From Cryobacterium aureum (GTDB taxonomy: Bacteria > Actinomycetota > Actinomycetes > Actinomycetales > Microbacteriaceae): 64,000 bases of DNA. A program made the translations under genes and the position numbers. Numbering within the stretch: position 1 is the first letter of the stretch; each line of letters starts with the position of its first letter. The stretch is taken from assembly GCF_002954245.1 (NCBI RefSeq), contig NZ_PPTG01000009.1, forward strand, positions 186,001 through 250,000, read 5' to 3'. Below are positions 35,722 through 44,041 of the stretch, in pieces. The notes under the pieces were generated by a model that was given only the letters and a program-made list of their open reading frames with translations, was not told the DNA's origin and did no database searches.

Positions 35722-36170
35722 GGCACACTGAGTTACCGTTCATGGAGGACGTGCAAACAGTCGTGCAGGAACACACCACCCTGGGCGTTCTCGACGGCGA
35801 CGACGTGCGCTAGTCGGGCGCCGAATATGCGAGCAGCACGAGACCGGAGGAGCAGGCGTAGATGGCAGCCGGCCGGCGATCTGGGTGATGTTGACCGCCG
35901 ACCCGTGGGTGGTCAGTCGCGCAGCGGCATCGCGATCGGTATACCGACCAGACCCCAACCGATCCGGCGGCGCTGCGCCGGCTGCTCGCTAAGATTCGAC
36001 AGCTCGGCTACGCGAGCGTTACCGGCATCATCGTGTCGGCAGCCACGGGCATCGCCGTTCCCGTCTTCGACCGCAGCAACACCATCATCGCCGGCCTCAA
36101 CGTTATCGTTCCCCGAGGCAGCGAGGACCTGCGCGCCACCGTGCCGGCCTTGAAAACAGCCGCGGGCAGC
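35722..36170 (+). pseudogene. IclR-family regulator, scrambled by an internal inversion
   Basis: Three pieces of an IclR effector domain are visible. Plus strand near 35737-35811 encodes PFMEDVQTVVQEHTTLGVL and DGDDV. Plus strand from about 35955 encodes TDPAALRRLLAKIRQLGYASVTG and AVPVFDRSNTIIAGLNVIVP, the usual C-terminus. The piece that belongs between them (RLTTHGSAVNITQIAGRLP, then SSGLVLLAYSAPD after a one-base shift) is on the minus strand at about 35812-35915. So the middle segment is inverted in place. The DNA-binding N-terminus is missing. It cannot make a functional regulator. Confidence 0.75.
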
Positions 36171-36272
36171 ATCTCGCGCTCTCGGGGCAGACCGTCCGCG
36201 GCCGATCCGACAGCGCCTGCCCCTGCCCCGATAGCGGGACCGGGGCCGGCCGACGGCGGCCGCCAGAGGCTT

Positions 36273-36296
36273 TCGTCGTCGTCGTCGTCGTCGTCG
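36273..36296 (+). repeat. (TCG)8 trinucleotide tract
   Basis: Eight uninterrupted TCG units at the start of the flavoprotein remnant, read as poly-Val in the coding frame. Probably slippage in DNA no longer under selection. Confidence 0.85.
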
Positions 36297-36860
36297 AAGG
36301 TCGCACGTTCACGGCAACCGACGGCGTCGTGCTGGCCTGCGGCGGGTTCGAGCGGGATAAGAAACTCGCCGGCGGCCTGCTACAGAGCCGCCTGCACGTC
36401 GTCTGCTCACCGCCGTCGAACACGGGTGACGGCCTAAAAATGGCGCAGCGCGGTGGTGCCCGCCACGGCGGCACCCACGAAGCCTGGTGGGCGCCGATGT
36501 CGATCATTCCCGGTGACCTGCGCGACGGCGAGAAGGTCGGCACGCTGCTGCGCTTTGAACGGCAGGGGCCAGGCTCGATCATGATCAACCGCCACGGTCA
36601 GCGGTTCGCCAACGAATCGCAGAACTACAACGACCTCGCCCGATCGCTGCATTCCTGGGACAGCGCCGCCGGGACCCCGCTCAACTCCCCCGTGCACGTG
36701 GTGCTGTTTAAGTTCAAGCCGAGCTTTATTCCCACCCTCGAGCAGCGCTGGCTGACCGGCCTCGGCACCCTGGTCGGGGCTGTTCCCGGGCTGCGCGATG
36801 ACGGACCAGCTCGGGGCGGTTGCGCTGCACACCGTACCGATCACGGTCATCCGTTGATGT
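36297..36860 (+). pseudogene. remnant of a FAD-binding dehydrogenase (fumarate reductase/ketosteroid dehydrogenase-like)
   Basis: The frame beginning EGRTFTATDGVVLACGGFERD carries the internal FAD-family motif VVLACGGF, then NTGDGLKMAQRGGA, MSIIPGD and SIMINRHGQRFANESQNYND, all from the middle of flavoprotein dehydrogenases of the KstD/fumarate reductase type. The N-terminal dinucleotide-binding GxGxxG region and the C-terminal FAD-closing region are absent, so it is a fragment. It abuts the scrambled IclR piece and the second DUF222/HNH gene. Probably once part of the neighbouring catabolic island. Confidence 0.7.
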
Positions 36861-36867
36861 GAAACCA

Positions 36868-36915
36868 GACAAGCGGATGCGCCGGGAGCGACTGTTCCCG
36901 GCGCATCCGCTTGTC
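36868..36915. terminator. 20-bp perfect-stem hairpin
   Basis: Arms 36868-36887 and 36896-36915 are exact reverse complements (20 bp) with an 8-nt loop. The hairpin lies 10 bp past the stop of the minus-strand DUF3830 gene and just after the plus-strand flavoprotein remnant, so it can act as a bidirectional terminator. There is no U-tract. The arms contain AGCGGATGC/GCATCCGCT, a word that is frequent across the window. Confidence 0.65.
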
Positions 36916-36925
36916 GCGCTGTTAG

Positions 36926-37429
36926 CTATTCCTCGAAGCGGGCGTAGGTGAGGGTCTCACCGCGAGCGCCGCCCATCCAGACGTCTTGGCAGGCGGCCTT
37001 CATTTCGGGCAGGCCCTCGATGATGGTCGCGAATACGTTGCCGGGAACCCAGCCGCTGTCGCCGTTGATGAGCAGGTTGTTGCGGTCGTAGAACACCGCG
37101 AGGTCGACGATGGTGCTGAGTTCTTTGGGACCACCGCCGGCCTCATAGCCGTGTGAGGGGGTCTGCAGATCGTTCGCTGAGAAGGTGAAGTAGCAGACGT
37201 CGCCGGGGATCGGGGTGATCGTCGTGTTCTCGGCACCGGGCTCGGCGGGCGCGAAGGCGGGTACCAGGTTGTAGATCTCATTGCGGGCATACTTGCCGTG
37301 AAAGACCTGGCCGCTGAGGGGTAGGGCGTCCCAGACGGCGTTGCTCGTGCGGGGTGCCTCGTCGTCGAGCAGCAGGGCCTTGCAGCTGACGCCGCGCTGC
37401 TCCAGGGTGATGGTGATGTAGCGAGCCAT
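36926..37429 (-). CDS. DUF3830 family protein (cyclophilin-like fold)
   Basis: 167 aa, starting MARYITITLEQRGVSCKALL. Conserved features are TSNAVWDALPLSGQVFHGKYA, PGDVCYFTF and AVFYDRNNLLINGDSGWVPGN, which I recognise as DUF3830, a small family with a cyclophilin-like barrel near catabolic amidases and racemases. Activity is unknown. It starts 8 bp after the amidase stop, an evident operon, and falls under the same operator at 38896-38909. The role in the island is inference. Confidence 0.75.
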   Translation of the reverse strand: MARYITITLEQRGVSCKALLLDDEAPRTSNAVWDALPLSGQVFHGKYARNEIYNLVPAFAPAEPGAENTTITPIPGDVCYFTFSANDLQTPSHGYEAGGGPKELSTIVDLAVFYDRNNLLINGDSGWVPGNVFATIIEGLPEMKAACQDVWMGGARGETLTYARFEE

Positions 37430-37437
37430 GGGGGTCC

Positions 37438-38841
37438 TTATCTGTTGGGTTTAATACCGGCCGGCCACTGCGCGGCCTGTTCGTAGGCGGCGGCGACCCG
37501 CAGAATGCGCGCATCCGCGTGACGCGGCCCGACGATCTGCAGTCCCACCGGCAGGTTCTCGCTCGTGAATCCGCAGGGCACGGTGATCGCGGGCTGCTGG
37601 GTAAGGTTGAACGGGTAGGAGTACGGGGTCCACGAGGTCCAGTCCGGTGAGGCCGAGCCGGCCGGAACATCGACCCCGGCCTCGAACGCGGTGATCGGCA
37701 GGGTCGGGGTGAGCAGCACGTCGTACTGCTCGTGCAGCACGCCCATGTCGTGGCCGAGCTTCATGCGCACCGCGGTGGCGTCGAGAAAGTCGCTCGCCGT
37801 GAAGTTCGGGTAGCGCTCGAGTGACGCACGCAGTCCGGGGTCGATCTGGTCGAGAGCGGCTTCGCCAAACGGTTCGAGCACCTTGGCCGATCCCGCGAAC
37901 CAGAGCACGTGGTAGGCCCAGACCGGGTCGCTCCAGCCGAGTTCGATCTCGGTCACCTCGGCGCCGAGGCTGGCGAGCACGGCGACGGCGGTGCGCACGG
38001 CGACCTCGACCTCGGGGTCATTGGTGCCGTAGCCGAGGTTGGAGCTGAACGCGATGCGCATTCCTTGTACCCCGCCATCAAGGCCGGCGCTGAACAAGTC
38101 GCGCGGCGCTGCGGCCGACGACCAGTCGCGCGGGTCGGGGCCGGCGAGCACGTCCAGCATGAGGGCCGCGTCCGCGACCGAGCGGGTGAGCGGTCCGGCG
38201 TGGGCGAGGGTTCCGAACGGGCTGGCTGGATAAAGGGGAATGACCCCGTAGGTGGGTTTGAGACCGACCACGCCGGTGAAGCTGGCCGGTATGCGCACCG
38301 AGCCGCCGCCATCCGTTCCCACCGACCATGCGCCCATACCGGCGGCGACCGCGGCCGCGCTGCCGCCGCTCGACCCGCCCGAGGTTTTGGAGTGGTCCCG
38401 GGGATTGCGGGTCACGCCGGTAAGCGGGCCATGGGTGACGCCCTTCCAGCCGAATTCCGGGGTCGTTACCTTGCCGAGCAGCACCGCGCCGTTCTCCCGC
38501 AACCTGGCGACCGCGGGCGCGTCTTCGGTCCAGTCATTGCTTCCCGGCGTGATCAGCGTCGAGCCACGCAGGGTGGGCCAGCCGCGGGTGAGCATGAGGT
38601 CTTTGATCGAGGTGGGCACGCCGTCAGCGAGCCCCTGCGGCGTTCCCGCTTGCCAGCGCGCTTCGGATGTCCGCGCGTCGCTGAGGGCAGATTCGGCGTC
38701 GACCAGACACCAAGCATTGATCGCTGTATTGCCGGTCTCGATCGCGTCGAGGGCGGCCTGCGTGACCTCCACCGGCGAGACCTCCCGCGCGCGGTAGGCA
38801 TCGACCAGTTCGGTGGCGGTGGCCCATTCGAGTGAATCCAT
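37438..38841 (-). CDS. amidase signature (AS) family amidase
   Basis: 467 aa from the ATG at 38841, chosen because AAGGAG precedes it and homology begins there (MDSLEWATATELVDAYRARE). The Ser-cisSer-Lys triad is visible: Lys in GVPTSIKDLML, and Ser residues in SGGSSGGSAAAVAAGM with GTDGGGSVRIPA. AS amidases hydrolyse C-N amide bonds, as in carboxamides or N-acyl groups. With DUF3830 it forms one arm of the GntR-operator regulon, divergent from an Asp/Glu racemase-like gene. An N-acyl or amide intermediate of the pathway is a possible substrate. Confidence 0.9.
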   Translation of the reverse strand: MDSLEWATATELVDAYRAREVSPVEVTQAALDAIETGNTAINAWCLVDAESALSDARTSEARWQAGTPQGLADGVPTSIKDLMLTRGWPTLRGSTLITPGSNDWTEDAPAVARLRENGAVLLGKVTTPEFGWKGVTHGPLTGVTRNPRDHSKTSGGSSGGSAAAVAAGMGAWSVGTDGGGSVRIPASFTGVVGLKPTYGVIPLYPASPFGTLAHAGPLTRSVADAALMLDVLAGPDPRDWSSAAAPRDLFSAGLDGGVQGMRIAFSSNLGYGTNDPEVEVAVRTAVAVLASLGAEVTEIELGWSDPVWAYHVLWFAGSAKVLEPFGEAALDQIDPGLRASLERYPNFTASDFLDATAVRMKLGHDMGVLHEQYDVLLTPTLPITAFEAGVDVPAGSASPDWTSWTPYSYPFNLTQQPAITVPCGFTSENLPVGLQIVGPRHADARILRVAAAYEQAAQWPAGIKPNR

Positions 38842-38895
38842 GAGTGGCTGCTCCTTCAGGAAGCGCGGAACGAGCCTGAAGAGACCCGCGCGAGC

Positions 38896-38909
38896 GATTG
38901 TCGACAATC
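38896..38909. promoter_or_regulatory. GntR operator site A (amidase-DUF3830)
   Basis: GATTGTCGACAATC, a perfect 14-bp palindrome containing ATTGTNNACAAT, lies 55 bp upstream of the amidase ATG in the divergent promoter region. It is one of seven related sites across 38.9-55.5 kb. FadR-type GntR regulators are known to use TNGTNNNACNA-like half-site pairs. Confidence 0.75.
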
Positions 38910-38943
38910 ATCAAGCTACCACAGCTGGGTCGATTCTTGTAGT

Positions 38944-38955
38944 ATTGTCTACATT
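38944..38955. promoter_or_regulatory. GntR operator site B (racemase-like gene 1), one mismatch
   Basis: ATTGTCTACATT matches the ATTGTNNACAAT consensus at all but one fixed position. It lies 36 bp upstream of the Asp/Glu racemase-like start and 48 bp from site A, so each divergent gene has its own site. Confidence 0.55.
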
Positions 38956-38990
38956 CCAATGATGATTAACCAAATCGCAGGGAGATCCAG

Positions 38991-39725
38991 ATGAGCGTCA
39001 CCGTCGGCATGCTTTACCCCGGCTTCGGAGCCGAAGACGACTACCCCTATCTGGAGGAGGTGCTCGGCGGGTACGCCCAGCTTCCGCTCGTGCACACCTC
39101 GGTGGGCGTCGATGCCCACGAGGTGGAGGCTCTGCTCGACCTCGGCAAGAGCGAACGCCTGCTCGAGGGGGCTGCCGCACTGCAGGCATCCGCTCCTGAC
39201 GCGGTCATGTGGGCCTGCACCTCTGGCAGCTTCGTCTTCGGCTGGGAGGGTGCCCACCAGCAGGTCGCCGAGGTCGAGGCAGCCATTGGCGTGCCGGTAT
39301 CGTCGACCTCGCTCGCCTTCGTCGAGGCCGTGCGCGCGCTCGGTCTCACCACGGTTGCCGTCGCCGCGACCTACCCCCACGATGTCGCGCAGCATTTCGC
39401 CCGCCTGCTCGGAGATGCCGGAATCACGGTGCTCGAACTGGTCAGCCACGATATTAAGACGGCCGCCCTGGCCGGTGAGCTCGACCACGACGGCGTGCTC
39501 GCTCTCGCCCGCAGCAACGACAGCCCCGCGGCGCAGGCCATTCTCATTCCCGACACCGCCCTGCACTCCGCTCGCTGGATCAATGAGCTCGAAGCGGCCC
39601 TCGGCAAGCCCGTGCTCACGGCCAACCAGGTCACGGTGTGGCAGGGACTGCGCCTGGCCGGCGAAATCCACCCCACCGACGAGCTCGGCACCCTGTTTCG
39701 CGACGTTGCGGCGCTCCCGGCTTAG
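38991..39725 (+). CDS. Asp/Glu racemase / maleate isomerase superfamily protein 1 (EutA-like)
   Basis: 244 aa with an AGGGAG ribosome site before the ATG. The first catalytic cysteine is in VMWACTSGSFVFGW. The second region normally has Cys in the superfamily, but here reads AILIPDTALHS, so the second cysteine appears replaced. KPVLTANQVTVWQGLRLAG is typical of maleate cis-trans isomerases and EutA. EutA acts in 5-hydroxyectoine catabolism in rhizobia. It is divergent from the amidase and has its own operator-like site. Confidence 0.8.
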   Translation: MSVTVGMLYPGFGAEDDYPYLEEVLGGYAQLPLVHTSVGVDAHEVEALLDLGKSERLLEGAAALQASAPDAVMWACTSGSFVFGWEGAHQQVAEVEAAIGVPVSSTSLAFVEAVRALGLTTVAVAATYPHDVAQHFARLLGDAGITVLELVSHDIKTAALAGELDHDGVLALARSNDSPAAQAILIPDTALHSARWINELEAALGKPVLTANQVTVWQGLRLAGEIHPTDELGTLFRDVAALPA

Positions 39726-39825
39726 CCAGTTCTAGACAGGGATAATCTCGATCATCGTGTCGACGAGCGCGAAGTCTTTCGGTAGCACCGCCTGGGACAG
39801 AGCGCAAATAGGCGGATGCGGCGCC

Positions 39826-40632
39826 CTACGCGAGCAGGCGCTGCCCCGGCCCGACCGCAGCCAGTCCCAATGCTCGCAGCGCAGCCCACGCGGTGACCTG
39901 GTTGGCCGAGATGATGGGCTTGCCGAGCTCCAGTTCAAGCGGAGCCAGAATGTCGTAGGTGGGCAGGTTGGTGCAGCTCACGAAAATCGCCTCCGCCTCG
40001 GGCACATCGGCGCCCCGAATGAGCTCGATCGTGGTGGCGTACGGCACCTGCCAGATGTTCTCGCCGAGGCCGAGCGAGGACTGCGCCACGACCAGTCGGC
40101 CGGTCTCGGCCAGGTACCGGTCGAGCAGCGAGGCCAGGTCGGCGACATACGGCGTGACGACGACGAGGCGCTGCACGCCCAGGTAGTCGAGGGCGTCGAC
40201 GAGGGCGCCTGAGGTCGTGATGCCGCGGGGCGCTCCCCCGCGCTCCATCGCAGCCGAGATGCGATCCGAGCCGGCCACTCCGTTGACGAAACTGCCCGAG
40301 GTGCAGGCGTACGCCATGACTTCCGGGCTAACACCGCTCAGGTTGAGGGCGGCCGCGAGGATGTCGGCCGTGTCGCTGACCTCGAGGGCGAGCTCGACGC
40401 TGACCGGCTCGTCGACGAATACCGTGCGAGTGAAGAACAGCGAAACTTCGGGCGGCATCCACCGCCACAGCTCACGGTCGAGTGCCATGTCGAACGGGCA
40501 AATGACGCCTATTCCGCGTTGGCGCAACGGCCCGGCGGTGGGCGGGCGATCGCCCGGCGCCACCCCCGGTGACAGCGACACGGGGGTCGGCGGTCGGAAG
40601 ATCTCGCCGGCGTTAGCGCGTGGCAAATCCAT
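39826..40632 (-). CDS. Asp/Glu racemase / maleate isomerase superfamily protein 2 (EutA-like)
   Basis: 268 aa. Both catalytic-cysteine regions are intact: MAYACTSGSFVNG and AIFVSCTNLPTYDIL, followed by KPIISANQVTAWAALRALG. It therefore resembles canonical maleate isomerase/EutA proteins more than its paralogue at 39 kb. The ATG overlaps the stop of the ABC ATPase gene (ATGA), making it the last gene of the importer operon. In the rhizobial ectoine cluster eutA also directly follows ehuABCD. A role in converting a chiral diamino-acid intermediate is inferred. Confidence 0.85.
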   Translation of the reverse strand: MDLPRANAGEIFRPPTPVSLSPGVAPGDRPPTAGPLRQRGIGVICPFDMALDRELWRWMPPEVSLFFTRTVFVDEPVSVELALEVSDTADILAAALNLSGVSPEVMAYACTSGSFVNGVAGSDRISAAMERGGAPRGITTSGALVDALDYLGVQRLVVVTPYVADLASLLDRYLAETGRLVVAQSSLGLGENIWQVPYATTIELIRGADVPEAEAIFVSCTNLPTYDILAPLELELGKPIISANQVTAWAALRALGLAAVGPGQRLLA

Positions 40633-41516
40633 CAGTGCTTGAGTACGGCCTGGAGGAAGGCACGGGTACGCTCCTCCTGCGGGTTCTTGAAGATCTGCTC
40701 CGGCGGTCCGCTCTCCACCGCCGAGCCGTGGTCGAACATGACCACCCGGTCACTGATCTCCTCGGCGAAGCGCATCTCGTGGGTGACCATGAGCATGGTC
40801 ATGTCGGTGCTGTTGGCAAGGTTACGAATGACGTTGAGCACCTCGCCGATCAGCTCCGGATCGAGGGCCGAGGTGGGTTCGTCGAACAGGAGTACCTTGG
40901 GCCGCATCGCCAGGGCGCGCGCGATGGCGACGCGCTGCTGCTGGCCGCCGCTGAGCTGCGGCGGGGTGTGGTTCATGTGCGCGCCGAGACCCACGAGCTG
41001 CAGCAATTCGGCGGCCCGATCACGGGCCTCCGCCTTGTTCATGCCGAGGACATGCACCGGCGCCTCGATGATGTTCTCGAGGGCCGTCATGTGTGGAAAC
41101 AGGTTGAAGCCCTGAAAGACCATACCGATTTTGCGGCGGGTGGCGCGCATCACCTTCGTCTCTCGAATCTTGTCGCCGTGCTTCACGTTCCACAGCACAT
41201 CGCCGTCAACGTGCACCTGCCCCTCGGTCGGCGATTCGAGCGTCATGAGAATGCGCAGAATCGTGGTCTTGCCCGACCCCGACGGGCCAATGATCGACAC
41301 CTTCTCGCCCGGGTTCACGTTGAAGTTGAGCGCCTTGAGAACCTGGTTGTCGCCCCAGTTCTTGCTGACATTATCGAACGCCACGATTGGGCCGCCGGCC
41401 ACGATCGGCGCCGATCCGGTGGGCAGACCGGTGATGCGGTCGGTGCGCGGGCCGCCAGGAAGGGGAGCGTCGGGGCGGCCGGCATCCGCTGAACCGGGGT
41501 CATTGCTTGGGTGCAT
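40632..41516 (-). CDS. ehuA: ABC transporter ATP-binding protein, EhuA-like
   Basis: 294 aa. Walker [10 protein letters not shown], signature [15 protein letters not shown], Walker [15 protein letters not shown] and H-loop [10 protein letters not shown]. The stretch [20 protein letters not shown] with [12 protein letters not shown] resembles EhuA, the ATPase of the ectoine/hydroxyectoine importer, within the polar amino-acid transporter group. A 35-residue Pro/Gly-rich N-terminal extension precedes the domain. The start overlaps the permease gene by 17 bp. It energises uptake with the two permeases and the binding protein upstream. Confidence 0.85.
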   Translation of the reverse strand: MHPSNDPGSADAGRPDAPLPGGPRTDRITGLPTGSAPIVAGGPIVAFDNVSKNWGDNQVLKALNFNVNPGEKVSIIGPSGSGKTTILRILMTLESPTEGQVHVDGDVLWNVKHGDKIRETKVMRATRRKIGMVFQGFNLFPHMTALENIIEAPVHVLGMNKAEARDRAAELLQLVGLGAHMNHTPPQLSGGQQQRVAIARALAMRPKVLLFDEPTSALDPELIGEVLNVIRNLANSTDMTMLMVTHEMRFAEEISDRVVMFDHGSAVESGPPEQIFKNPQEERTRAFLQAVLKH

Positions 41517-42156
41517 AGCGTCGCTCCAATTTGTTGACGAGCCGTGAGGCCGGGTAGCTGACCAGTAAAAAGAGGGCTCCGGCCATGGTGAGCGGTTCGA
41601 GGTAGCGGTAGGTCGAGGTGCCGATGGACTGCGCGGTCGCCATGAGTTCGACCACGGTGATGGCCGAGAGTACGGCCGAGTCCTTGAACATCTGAATGAG
41701 GTAATTGCCGAGCATGGGAATGACGGTGCGTACGGCCTGCGGCAGAATGACCCGGCACCAGGTGCGTACGGTCGGCAGGCTCAGGGCCGTCGCGGCTTCC
41801 CACTGGCCGACCGAAACGCCCTGGATTCCGCTGCGATAGACCTCGGCCATATAGGCGCTGTAGTTGATACCAATGATCACGACACCGGTCGTGAAGGCGT
41901 TGAAACTGATGCCGTAGATCGGCAGCACGAAGAACGCGACGTAGGCCTGGATCAGTAGCGGCGTACCCCGAATGAAGATGACCATGAACGAGACGAGCGG
42001 CGACACCACCGGAATGTTCAGGCGACGGATGACCGCGGCCACCAGCCCCAGCACCGCGGCGATGAGCGTGCCCAGAAGGGTGAGCTGAATGGTGACCCAG
42101 AGCCCCTTGAGCAACATCGGGATAATGGAGATTGCGAAGGCGTTGTCCCAGATCAC
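41500..42156 (-). CDS. ehuD: ABC transporter permease, EhuD-like
   Basis: 218 aa from the GTG at 42156, which overlaps the preceding permease stop (GTGA). A longer reading from 42252 lies wholly within the upstream gene. It has about five transmembrane helices and the polar amino-acid permease signatures [17 protein letters not shown] and [26 protein letters not shown]. It forms the membrane channel with the second permease. Specificity is inferred from the binding protein. Confidence 0.85.
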   Translation of the reverse strand: MIWDNAFAISIIPMLLKGLWVTIQLTLLGTLIAAVLGLVAAVIRRLNIPVVSPLVSFMVIFIRGTPLLIQAYVAFFVLPIYGISFNAFTTGVVIIGINYSAYMAEVYRSGIQGVSVGQWEAATALSLPTVRTWCRVILPQAVRTVIPMLGNYLIQMFKDSAVLSAITVVELMATAQSIGTSTYRYLEPLTMAGALFLLVSYPASRLVNKLERRYAPKQ

Positions 42157-42863
42157 AGCGCACCCACCTTGTCCCCCCGTGACTCCTGGCGCAGCGCCTT
42201 GCGCTGCACCGCAAGCGCCCGCCGGTCGAGGGCGTAGCGCTTCTCCATCCACTGCGTGAGCAGGGTCAGCAGCACCGAGAGCAGGAAATACATGACGAGG
42301 ATGGTCAGGAAGACTGCGGCGGTCTCACCGGTCGTGCTGCGAATCATCTGCGCGCGAAAGGTGAGATCAGTGACCGTGACGAGCGACACCAGCGAGGTGT
42401 TCTTGAGCAGGTCGACCATCACGTTGCCAAACGGCGGCAGCATGGCCGGGATCGACTGGGGAATCAGAATTCGGCGGAGGCGCAGCCCGGGCGACATGCC
42501 GAGGGCGATGCCGGCCTCGGTCTGGCCCTTGGCCCGGGAACTGATCGCGCCGCGCACGACCTCGGCCGCGTACGCGCCCTCATTGAGGCCGAGGGCGAGC
42601 ACCGCTGCGGTGAGCGGATGCAGCTGGATACCAAAGAAAGGCAGTGCGTAGAAGAACCAGAACATCTGCACGATGAGCGAGGTGCCGCGAAACACTTCAA
42701 CGAACACTCCCGCCGGCCAGCGGATGATCCAGTGCGGCGACAACCGGGCCAGGCCCATGCTGAAGGCGACCAGTAGACACAGGGCGCCGCTGAGAACGGC
42801 GACCAGAATCGTCGTCATCAGTCCCTGCCACAACAGTGGCGCGTAGTCGATTATGGCGGACAT
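42153..42863 (-). CDS. ehuC: ABC transporter permease, EhuC-like
   Basis: 236 aa (a GTG one codon upstream is possible). Features: FRGTSLIVQMFWFFYALPFFG and LNEGAYAAEVVRGAISSRAKGQTEAGIALGM, the HisMQ-type permease motifs. The next permease overlaps its stop codon. First membrane subunit after the binding protein gene in the importer operon, with 113 bp between them. Substrate inferred to be ectoine-like from the EhuB-type receptor. Confidence 0.85.
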   Translation of the reverse strand: MSAIIDYAPLLWQGLMTTILVAVLSGALCLLVAFSMGLARLSPHWIIRWPAGVFVEVFRGTSLIVQMFWFFYALPFFGIQLHPLTAAVLALGLNEGAYAAEVVRGAISSRAKGQTEAGIALGMSPGLRLRRILIPQSIPAMLPPFGNVMVDLLKNTSLVSLVTVTDLTFRAQMIRSTTGETAAVFLTILVMYFLLSVLLTLLTQWMEKRYALDRRALAVQRKALRQESRGDKVGAL

Positions 42864-42976
42864 CACTCATTCCAATTCAACGAGGCGTGATTCGTGCGGG
42901 CGCGTCGTGCGGCCCAAGACGTAAAATCCAATACGTGCGGCCGCCGCGGGCACGAGCCAAGGGGCGACGAAAGTGC

Positions 42977-43870
42977 TTAGCCCTCGGTCTGGCAGAGTTC
43001 GTCGGAGGTGACACCCTCGACGACCGCGGCGTCGAAGCCCCAGAGGTCCAGAATTTCCTTGAACTCGGGGGTCAGCTTGAACGCGGCGAGTTCAACGTTG
43101 TAGGCCTTGTGGAACGCGGTGTCTGTGGTGCGGAAGGCCGCGCCGGAGCCGGTGCGCGGGGCATCCGGAACCTGCTCGGTCACTTCGAAGCTCGTGTCGG
43201 TCTCGTTGAGCGCCCGCAGCGACAGGGTCGGCAGGAAGAAGGCGTCGGCACGGTCGGCGGCGAGGGCTTCGATGCCGCTGCGGCCGTCGTTGACCTTGAC
43301 CTGCTGAGAGGCCGGCACCTTGGCGGTGTTAAGAATGCCCTCTTCAAAGCCTCCGGGCAGCACGGCGATGCGCAGGCCCCCGTCGGCGAGCACGTCAGCC
43401 ACGGTGAGGATGTTCTTGGGGTTGCCTATCGGCACACCGAAGGACTCGGTCGAGACGATGACCGGTTCGGAGTAGAGCACCTCGGCGCAGCGGGACTGTT
43501 TCATGAACAGACCGGCCGCAACGGCGTCCCAGCGGTTCGCCTGCAAGCCGGGAATCATGGATTCGTAGGGGGTGATAATGCCCTGCACGTCGTCGATGCC
43601 GAGGCGCTTGCACACAGCCTTGAGCACATCGGGCTCGCAGCCCGTCACTGTTCCGTCACTGTTGACCTGCGTGTACGGCGGTTCGTTGGCGATGCCAACA
43701 CGCAGGTAGCCCTGCTTTTTGGCCAGGGCGAGCAGGTCGGTGCCGCCGTCGACGGCCTCGCCGGCGGGAGTGACCGTGGCGCAGCCGGTGGCGACGACCG
43801 CGAAGACGGCGCCGAGCGCGGCGACACCGGCACCCTGCAGAACATTACGCCGAGTGATGGTGGCAATCAT
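42977..43870 (-). CDS. ehuB: ectoine/hydroxyectoine-type substrate-binding lipoprotein, EhuB-like
   Basis: 297 aa from the ATG at 43870, preceded by a GGAG ribosome site. The N-terminus is Tat-like (ITRRNVLQGAG) and ends in a lipobox-like VATGC, so it is probably an anchored lipoprotein. The mature part (LRVGIANEPPY, MIPGLQANRWDAVAAGLFMK, SRCAEVLYSEPV, ELAAFKLTPEFKEIL) follows EhuB of Sinorhizobium closely as I recall it, including the AAGxxxKxxRC segment. EhuB captures ectoine and hydroxyectoine. The operator at 43984-43997 lies about 115 bp upstream. Specificity for ectoine rather than a related amino acid is inferred. Confidence 0.82.
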   Translation of the reverse strand: MIATITRRNVLQGAGVAALGAVFAVVATGCATVTPAGEAVDGGTDLLALAKKQGYLRVGIANEPPYTQVNSDGTVTGCEPDVLKAVCKRLGIDDVQGIITPYESMIPGLQANRWDAVAAGLFMKQSRCAEVLYSEPVIVSTESFGVPIGNPKNILTVADVLADGGLRIAVLPGGFEEGILNTAKVPASQQVKVNDGRSGIEALAADRADAFFLPTLSLRALNETDTSFEVTEQVPDAPRTGSGAAFRTTDTAFHKAYNVELAAFKLTPEFKEILDLWGFDAAVVEGVTSDELCQTEG

Positions 43871-43983
43871 GATTACTCCGTTCGTGGTCACCCTGGCCGA
43901 GAGCGCCGAGAGGCGGCTTGCTCGGGAACCGCCAGGGTGAATGAGTTCTGCGTGTTAAGCCGACGCTACGCAGTCTCCACGAT

Positions 43984-43997
43984 GATTGTCAACAATC
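43984..43997. promoter_or_regulatory. GntR operator site C (ehuBCDA-racemase operon)
   Basis: GATTGTCAACAATC contains an exact ATTGTNNACAAT core. A further half-site ATTGTAAAG follows at 44000-44008. It lies upstream of the importer operon on the minus strand. Confidence 0.75.
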
Positions 43998-44041
43998 TTA
44001 TTGTAAAGTTCTTGTTTCGTGATCATCAGACGAGTCGGCAA

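Noticed and set aside
39734..39825. Minus-strand codons reading ALSQAVLPKDFALVDTMIEI downstream of racemase 2
   Set aside because: They look somewhat protein-like, but no family was recognised and no start is near. They could be a fragment or chance.
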